A DNA stretch of 7,316 bases from Bacteroidota bacterium (GTDB taxonomy: Bacteria > Bacteroidota > Bacteroidia > NS11-12g > UBA9320), in contig CANMPY010000089.1 in NCBI GenBank assembly GCA_947499775.1, forward strand, positions 1-7,316, read 5' to 3'. Below are positions 1 through 4,633 of the stretch, in pieces (positions within the stretch are counted from its first letter, which is position 1; every line of letters starts with the position of its first letter). The notes below the pieces were generated by a model. That model was not told where the DNA came from. It saw nothing but the letters and a program-made list of their open reading frames with translations, and did no database searches. The translations under genes were made by a program, and so were the position numbers.

Positions 1-45
1 AGTTTAGGCTGCGAATATCAGAAGCTCTATAAAAATGTCAATACA

Positions 46-1032
46 TTAAATATACTTATGATCCTTGAACCAATTTAAGCTTTGTTCAATTCCAACTTCA
101 ATAGGTGTTTGTGGCATATCTAAATCCTTAACGGCTTTGGCCGATGAGAAGTATTGATTTTCTTTGGCCAACCGTGCAATTCCGTAGCTTAACTTTGGTA
201 TTTTTCTATCAATTCGGGCTTTGGCCGAACAAACAAAACCAGCCATAAGTAATATAAAGTTAGGGACGCCTTTCATGTTAAAGGGTTTATTCATAAAGGA
301 AAAGGCCTTTTGAAAAAATTCAATATAGGTTAGGTTTTCATTACCTGCTATATAACATTCGCCAATTTTTCCTTTTGTAAGCGCATTTACAGCCGCCTTT
401 GCCACATCAATGGTGCATACAAAGTTTTTGCCTCCTTGATTATACCATTTTAAAGAGTTGTTAAAGATGGCTATTAGCATTTGCCCTGATGATGGTCCCG
501 AATCAAAAGGGCCTATCATAAATGTAGGATTAATAATAATTACGGGAAATGCATTGCATTGGTGCTGATGCAGCAACATTTGCTGGGCTTGGTATTTACT
601 ATCAATATAATCCATTCCGAATTTTTTGCCTATAAACTTGCTGTTTTCATCCCCTGGTTTTTCTAATGTACCGTTGGCAAATGAACTGGCGGTCCCAATA
701 TGAATCATACGGTCTAGTTTTAAAGATTCGGCAACTTCCATCACATTTTTGGTGCCCACTAAATTTATGGAGGTCATCATTGTATTGCGCCTTGGCCAAA
801 GTTTCATTACGGCGGCCACATGTATTACCATATTACAACCCTCCATTTGTTGGGTTAATACATCTTTATTGGTTACATCCCCTCTTACTATTTCTAAGGC
901 TAAATTATCAATAGTGTGCGTTTTACTGCTAGGATGGCACATGGCCTTTACATTATACCCTTGTTCAATCAGTTCACGACAAATACTGCTTCCAAGCATC
1001 CCATCGGCTCCAGTTACAAAAACTTTTTTCAT
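46..1032 (-). CDS. NAD(P)-dependent epimerase/dehydratase family protein (extended SDR, dihydroflavonol-reductase-like)
   Basis: This is a probable cytoplasmic oxidoreductase or epimerase of the extended short-chain dehydrogenase/reductase superfamily. The N-terminus carries the Rossmann nucleotide-binding motif TGADGMLG (residues 7-14, TGxxGxxG), followed by GDV at 51-53 and HVAAV at 71-75. The catalytic YxxxK motif is YIDSK (142-146), with the Thr/Ser-rich stretch GTASS (113-117) supplying the expected catalytic hydroxyl. NPTFMIGP (168-175) is the usual substrate-side motif, and NENLTY (231-236) is typical of the family's C-terminal half. At 328 aa the length is normal and the gene looks intact. 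It starts at ATG; no Shine-Dalgarno is visible. It is transcribed away from the helix-turn-helix gene across a 202-bp region. The family includes dihydroflavonol reductase-like, 3-beta-HSD-like and hopanoid-associated (HpnA-like) enzymes; the substrate cannot be assigned from sequence alone. Superfamily membership is sure, the reaction is not. Confidence 0.93.
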   Translation of the reverse strand: MKKVFVTGADGMLGSSICRELIEQGYNVKAMCHPSSKTHTIDNLALEIVRGDVTNKDVLTQQMEGCNMVIHVAAVMKLWPRRNTMMTSINLVGTKNVMEVAESLKLDRMIHIGTASSFANGTLEKPGDENSKFIGKKFGMDYIDSKYQAQQMLLHQHQCNAFPVIIINPTFMIGPFDSGPSSGQMLIAIFNNSLKWYNQGGKNFVCTIDVAKAAVNALTKGKIGECYIAGNENLTYIEFFQKAFSFMNKPFNMKGVPNFILLMAGFVCSAKARIDRKIPKLSYGIARLAKENQYFSSAKAVKDLDMPQTPIEVGIEQSLNWFKDHKYI

Positions 1033-1048
1033 TTATTACTTCAGCTAA

Positions 1049-1079
1049 CAAAGATGAGTTCTTTAGGACTTTAATACAA
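1049..1079 (-). promoter_or_regulatory. Possible Bacteroidota-type promoter of the SDR gene
   Basis: Read on the minus strand, CATCTTTG (1056-1049) differs from the TAnnTTTG -7 consensus of Bacteroidota in one position. A TTG (1079-1077) lies 20 bp upstream of it as a possible -33 element. The box ends 16 bp before the ATG, so the leader would be short. In such AT-rich DNA a match of this quality can arise by chance. Confidence 0.35.
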
Positions 1080-1102
1080 CAATTGGAATCTATTAAAACC
1101 TA

Positions 1103-1118
1103 ATTTAATAAATTAAAT
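1103..1118. repeat. Perfect 7-bp inverted repeat in the divergent intergenic region
   Basis: ATTTAAT (1103-1109) and its exact reverse complement ATTAAAT (1112-1118) are separated by AA. It lies between the divergent SDR and helix-turn-helix genes, just upstream of the possible SDR promoter. A site of this shape could bind a dimeric regulator, but it is made only of A and T and could be chance. Confidence 0.4.
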
Positions 1119-1193
1119 GTAGCTCTACGAATCAAATTTGTAAGGCAGTTGCATTTAATTCTATTTTAAGTGGTTATTTGCGTATGCTATATT

Positions 1194-1211
1194 AAAATTA
1201 ATTCTAATTTT
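1194..1211. repeat. Perfect 7-bp inverted repeat overlapping the putative -7 box of the helix-turn-helix gene (candidate operator)
   Basis: AAAATTA (1194-1200) and its exact reverse complement TAATTTT (1205-1211) flank a 4-nt spacer. The right arm coincides with the TAATTTTG box proposed as the -7 element of the downstream gene. A DNA-binding protein occupying this dyad would block that promoter, which would suit autoregulation by the encoded helix-turn-helix protein. The dyad is seen directly; its role is inferred, and the arms contain only A and T. Confidence 0.4.
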
Positions 1212-1212
1212 G
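1205..1212 (+). promoter_or_regulatory. Putative -7 promoter box of the helix-turn-helix gene
   Basis: TAATTTTG matches the Bacteroidota -7 consensus TAnnTTTG exactly and ends 22 bp before the ATG. The nearest TTTG that could act as a -33 element is at 1177-1180, 24 bp upstream, which is longer than the usual spacing, so the promoter may be weak or assisted. Confidence 0.4.
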
Positions 1213-1234
1213 GTATTTAATTCCTACTTATAAT

Positions 1235-2236
1235 ATGAACATAGAATTTCAATTTCAAGAAAAATTTGTAACACAACTTAAATCCATAGTTCCTGCTAAT
1301 ATGAGTTTGGCTGATGAATTGGCCGATTTATTAAAGGTATCTACAGATAGTATTTATAGAAGATTGAGATGCCAAAGTTCATTTTCTTTCGATGAAGTGG
1401 CTATTATATCCAACAAATTCAGAGTATCTGTGGATGGGCTATTTAATGTAGATTCATTGCAGGTAACCTTTAATTTTAATCCTATGTATGACGCTACTTC
1501 AAACTTTGGAAAATACCTTGAATGGTTTGCAAAATACCTTACTGAATTGTCGAAGATTAAAGGTACGCGTATTATTTATGCAGCAGAAGACGTTCCTGTT
1601 TTTAGACACTTCAAATATAAAAATCTATCTGCCTTTAAAAGTTTTTATTGGAGCAAAGCGGTCTTAAATAATGAATTTTTTATTGGTAAAAAATTTAACT
1701 CAAACTTTGTGCCTCAGGAAATAATAGATATTAATAAGCAGGCCTATGATTCATATTGTCAGATAGACAGCATTGAGATTTGGACCGAAGAAACCATAAT
1801 GAGCACCTTAAAACAAGTTGAATTTTTTTGGGAGTCAGACTATTTTGAAAATCGCGATCAAGCAATGGTGGTGATTAATGAAATTAGGGATATGATTGAT
1901 GAGTTGAAAATGGAATGCGAAAATAATTTAAAAAATAGCGATACTAGGCGCGGTCAGTTTGTGTTTTATAATTCTGATTTGATGATTGGAAATAATACAG
2001 TATTGATTGAACCAGGAGAGTCAAATTTATTGGATAGAGTGTTTTTGGGGCATAATACCTTTAACAGCATATCGACTTATAATGCCTCTTTTGCCAAAGA
2101 AACAAGACTGTGGATGGAAAACCTCACAAAAAAATCAATGCTTTTGAGTGGAACAGCCGAAAAGCAACGCTCTAAGTTTTTCAAAACCATGGAGGCGCAT
2201 ATTAATGTATTAGAAAAGCTTGTTATGGAATCATAG
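1235..2236 (+). CDS. Helix-turn-helix protein with a large C-terminal region of unknown function
   Basis: This is a probable cytoplasmic DNA-binding regulator. Residues 24-70 look like a Cro/C1 (XRE)- or BetR-like helix-turn-helix: an ADELADLL helix, then VSTDSIYRRL as the likely recognition segment, and a following helix with FDEVAIISNKF. The remaining ~260 residues carry no motif I can assign to a function. They show YAAEDVPVFRHF (115-126), an aromatic-rich stretch (AFKSFYWSKA, 133-142) and a helical C-terminus (EKQRSKFFKTME, 309-320), with no membrane segment or signal peptide. From memory, proteins of this layout recur in Bacteroidota as uncharacterised helix-turn-helix proteins. The ATG fits the upstream promoter box; no Shine-Dalgarno is visible. 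It lies 97 bp upstream of the saccharopine dehydrogenase gene on the same strand and is divergent from the SDR gene, so either neighbour, or itself, could be a target. The DNA-binding call is fairly firm; ligand and targets are unknown. Confidence 0.85.
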   Translation: MNIEFQFQEKFVTQLKSIVPANMSLADELADLLKVSTDSIYRRLRCQSSFSFDEVAIISNKFRVSVDGLFNVDSLQVTFNFNPMYDATSNFGKYLEWFAKYLTELSKIKGTRIIYAAEDVPVFRHFKYKNLSAFKSFYWSKAVLNNEFFIGKKFNSNFVPQEIIDINKQAYDSYCQIDSIEIWTEETIMSTLKQVEFFWESDYFENRDQAMVVINEIRDMIDELKMECENNLKNSDTRRGQFVFYNSDLMIGNNTVLIEPGESNLLDRVFLGHNTFNSISTYNASFAKETRLWMENLTKKSMLLSGTAEKQRSKFFKTMEAHINVLEKLVMES

Positions 2237-2300
2237 CAGTATACTTTAAAGTGGGTTTAGCATTTTTTTTTAGAGTGGATTGATTTCCATTTGGGATTAG

Positions 2301-2329
2301 TTGGATTAAAATAACCTTGCTTATTTTTG
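2301..2329 (+). promoter_or_regulatory. Putative Bacteroidota promoter of the saccharopine dehydrogenase gene, with a very short or absent leader
   Basis: TATTTTTG (2322-2329) is an exact match to the TAnnTTTG -7 consensus, and TTG (2301-2303) lies 18 bp upstream as a -33 element, close to the expected spacing. Only four bases (CATC) separate the box from the ATG at 2334, so transcription would begin at or very near the start codon. This gives the gene its own promoter, separate from the upstream regulator gene. Confidence 0.6.
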
Positions 2330-2333
2330 CATC

Positions 2334-3662
2334 ATGTCTAAAAAAATTTTACTCATTGGGGCTGGTCTTTCTGCCACACACCTAATTGAATATTTAGCTA
2401 CACAGAGTTTGGTAAATGATTGGCAAATTACAATTGCCGACAAGAACGAATCCTTAGCCATTTCAAAGGCAATTTACACCAATACCAAATCCATTTATTT
2501 AGATATTGAGAAAGCGGATGATTTGGATGCATTGGTGGCTAACCACGATATTGTATTGAGTATGTTGCCCGCCAATAGGCATATGCCTGTAGCAATGAGT
2601 TGTTTGCAGAGGAATAAGCATTTAGTTACAGCTTCTTATCTTTCCGACGATATGAAAGCATTAGATGAAGAGGTTAAATCTGCTAATCTAATTTTTTTGA
2701 ATGAAGTAGGGCTTGATCCTGGATTAGATCATCTTACGGCGATGTATATTATTGATCAAATTAAGGCAGATGGGTATATTATTAGAGAATTTGAAAGTTT
2801 TACAGGAGGGTTGATAGCGCCTGAAAATGACGATAATCCTTGGCATTATAAATTTACGTGGAACCCGCGAAATGTAGTTTTGGCGGGGCAAGGTGCGGCA
2901 GTAAAATTTTTGCAAGAAGGGCAATATAAATATATCCCCTATCCCAAAATATTTAGGCGTACCGAAATTATAGATTTGGGTGAATATGGTAAATTTGAAG
3001 GCTATGCCAATCGCGATTCTTTAAAATATATTGATACATACGGTTTGAACGATATCAAAACCATGTACAGGGGAACACTTCGTCGAATAGGGTTTTGCAA
3101 AGCATGGAATGTATTTGTTAGTTTGGGGGCTACAGACGATAGTTACACGCTAGAAGATTCGGAGCACATGACCTATCGCGATTTTATCAATACGTTTTTA
3201 GCCTATCACCCAACCGATTCGGTAGAGATAAAACTAAAATATTATTTAGATATTGATCAGGATGAAACTGAGCTTTGGGAACGACTGGAATGGCTTGATA
3301 TTTTTAAACCCATAAAAATTGGATTAAAAAATGCCACACCTGCTCAAATTCTTCAACATATATTAGAATCAAAATGGGCCATTAAGCCGCACGAAAAGGA
3401 CATGATAGTGATGTGGCATAAATTTGTATATACAGATGGAGATACTGTGCATGAACTAAAAGGTGCGCTTGTGGTAAAAGGTGAAGATCAAAATCATACT
3501 TCAATGAGTAAAACAGTTGGGCTGCCAATGGGCATAGCAACGAAGCTTATTTTACAAAACAAAATTTCATCGCGTGGCACTATACTGCCTATACATCCTG
3601 AATTTTACGTGCCAATACTTGATGAACTAAAAACGTTTGGTATAGAAATGAAACTGAGTTAA
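2334..3662 (+). CDS. Saccharopine dehydrogenase (saccharopine reductase type)
   Basis: This enzyme belongs to the saccharopine dehydrogenase family (LYS9-like). In the pathway it interconverts saccharopine with glutamate plus 2-aminoadipate semialdehyde, using NAD(P). The N-terminal Rossmann motif is GAGLSA (9-14), with the acidic residue after strand 2 in IADKNES (34-40). Family motifs follow in order: HLVTASYLSDDM (96-107), NEVGLDPGLDH (123-133), FTGGLIAPENDDNP (156-169), NRDS (226-229), YRGTLR (245-250) near the start of the catalytic domain, and DMIVMWHKF (356-364), followed by SKTVGLPMGIATKLI (392-406) and ISSRG (411-415) near the C-terminus. At 442 aa it matches the single-domain reductase in length and shows no lysine-ketoglutarate reductase fusion. 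It starts at ATG four bases after a strong promoter box. Most bacteria make lysine through diaminopimelate, so a role in lysine breakdown is the likely one (inference). No partner enzyme is in the window. A related reductase with another substrate is possible but less likely given the motif set. Confidence 0.93.
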   Translation: MSKKILLIGAGLSATHLIEYLATQSLVNDWQITIADKNESLAISKAIYTNTKSIYLDIEKADDLDALVANHDIVLSMLPANRHMPVAMSCLQRNKHLVTASYLSDDMKALDEEVKSANLIFLNEVGLDPGLDHLTAMYIIDQIKADGYIIREFESFTGGLIAPENDDNPWHYKFTWNPRNVVLAGQGAAVKFLQEGQYKYIPYPKIFRRTEIIDLGEYGKFEGYANRDSLKYIDTYGLNDIKTMYRGTLRRIGFCKAWNVFVSLGATDDSYTLEDSEHMTYRDFINTFLAYHPTDSVEIKLKYYLDIDQDETELWERLEWLDIFKPIKIGLKNATPAQILQHILESKWAIKPHEKDMIVMWHKFVYTDGDTVHELKGALVVKGEDQNHTSMSKTVGLPMGIATKLILQNKISSRGTILPIHPEFYVPILDELKTFGIEMKLS

Positions 3663-3663
3663 G

Positions 3664-3687
3664 CGGTTTATTTTTTTATCCAAACCG
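3664..3687. repeat. Inverted repeat spanning the convergent gene ends
   Basis: CGGTTT (3664-3669) and AAACCG (3682-3687) form a perfect 6-bp dyad around a 12-nt T-rich loop, beginning in the 5-bp gap between the two convergent stop codons and running into the 3' end of the DUF4249 gene. It could end transcription weakly in one or both directions, but neither side has a T-run directly after the stem, so a standard intrinsic terminator is not shown. Confidence 0.25.
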
Positions 3688-4633
3688 TATCGGTACGTTC
3701 GGTAAATGCGCCTATTAAACCTAGGCCACCTACAATATTGGTATATACGTTTGTTGGCTGATAAAATGGGGTCCCAAAAATAGCCGTCGATTCTTTGCTC
3801 GAGACTAAAAATTTGTAATAGTCGGTTGAAATTTTTCGACATTTTATCAGTACGTATTGCTTGGTGCAATTCAATTTATCCGAAACGGGAGTTTTTTGAG
3901 TGAATTCTCTGGGTCTGTAAAAAATGGGACTTACCGGATTTTGGAGTGAAAATAAAAATGTTTTTTTCTTTCCATTAAACAGATTATCGGCAACGGGATA
4001 GGTATAGGTTTCGGTATTGGGAAACCCTAAAAAATTGAAGGTTAAGCTTGGCTCTTCAAATTTATCGAACTTGCGAAAAAAGAAATAGGCTTTGTTGAGT
4101 GTATCGTTGGTAGCAGTGTCGGTTAATGTTCCAAAATGGTAAATTTCAACCGAAAACTGATACGCATCACTATTGATCAAGTCATCGGTTATCGAATATT
4201 TTAATTGTGCATTCTCGCCTTGTGTTACCATCATTTCATATGGTTTTAATAAGGAACTGGGCATTTGTGTTGTTCCACTAATTAAATGCATTTGATTGGT
4301 TAATTTTAGTGTATACGTTTTTGAAGGGTTCGGTTTAAACGAAAAGGTATGCGTTTGGCTATCGCTACTAATATTTTGGTTAAGCAATTGGTCCACCACA
4401 ATTCCGTCTTCATAAACAAACATATCAATTGTATTTATATCAACAATATCCTTATCAGAAATTCCTTTATTGCCTGAAGTTATTAAAACCAATGCACTAT
4501 CTGTATTTAAAATAGCCCATATAATTGGCTTGGCAACATATCCATTATTGGTAGGTGTAAGTTCTTTTATGCATCCACTCAGCATGGATAATCCGAATAG
4601 GAGTAACGTAATGGTTTTAAAAACTGATTTCAT
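3668..4633 (-). CDS. DUF4249 family outer-membrane-associated lipoprotein
   Basis: This is a predicted lipoprotein of a family found in Bacteroidota next to TonB-dependent receptors. The N-terminus has a lysine (FKT), a hydrophobic stretch TLLLFGLSML (around 9-18) and the lipobox LSGC (18-21), so cleavage and lipidation at Cys21 are expected. Family features are a beta-rich N-terminal half with short strand-turn repeats (FSFKPNPSKTYTLKL, 97-111), CTKQYVLIKCRKIS (256-269) leading into DYYKFLVSS (271-279), and the C-terminal NVYTNIVGGLGLIGAF (295-310). The length of 321 aa is normal. The ATG at 4633 lies inside the end of the receptor gene, giving a 17-bp overlap that suggests translational coupling and one transcript. 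By analogy with SusD-like partners it may cap or assist the receptor, but the family has no established substrate. The family assignment rests on recognition of its C-terminal pattern and gene context. Confidence 0.85.
   Translation of the reverse strand: MKSVFKTITLLLFGLSMLSGCIKELTPTNNGYVAKPIIWAILNTDSALVLITSGNKGISDKDIVDINTIDMFVYEDGIVVDQLLNQNISSDSQTHTFSFKPNPSKTYTLKLTNQMHLISGTTQMPSSLLKPYEMMVTQGENAQLKYSITDDLINSDAYQFSVEIYHFGTLTDTATNDTLNKAYFFFRKFDKFEEPSLTFNFLGFPNTETYTYPVADNLFNGKKKTFLFSLQNPVSPIFYRPREFTQKTPVSDKLNCTKQYVLIKCRKISTDYYKFLVSSKESTAIFGTPFYQPTNVYTNIVGGLGLIGAFTERTDTVWIKK

Noticed and set aside
1..45. TTGACA-like sequence on the minus strand just after the SDR stop codon
   Set aside because: It resembles the sigma70 -35 box of proteobacteria, which is not the main promoter signal in Bacteroidota, and no suitable -7 box could be placed with it.
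666..1048. Open frames on the plus strand opposite the SDR gene
   Set aside because: They lie within a gene with clear family motifs, and their translations show no recognisable domain. They are shadows.
2243..2271. Palindrome ACTTTAAAGT followed by a run of nine T, downstream of the helix-turn-helix gene
   Set aside because: As RNA it would leave only about a 3-bp AT-rich stem around a TTAA loop, and the T-run starts 10 bases after it. This is not a credible intrinsic terminator.
2291..2309. Short tandem-like repeat TTGGGATTAG / TTGGATTA upstream of the saccharopine gene
   Set aside because: It is imperfect and only two copies long; the second copy supplies the -33 TTG. Too short to call a repeat element or operator.
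2724..2924. Minus-strand open frame inside the saccharopine dehydrogenase gene
   Set aside because: The opposite strand encodes conserved family motifs here; the short product has no recognisable feature.
3627..3869. Minus-strand open frame over the convergent gene ends
   Set aside because: It overlaps the DUF4249 gene in another frame on the same strand and covers its conserved C-terminus. No support as a gene.
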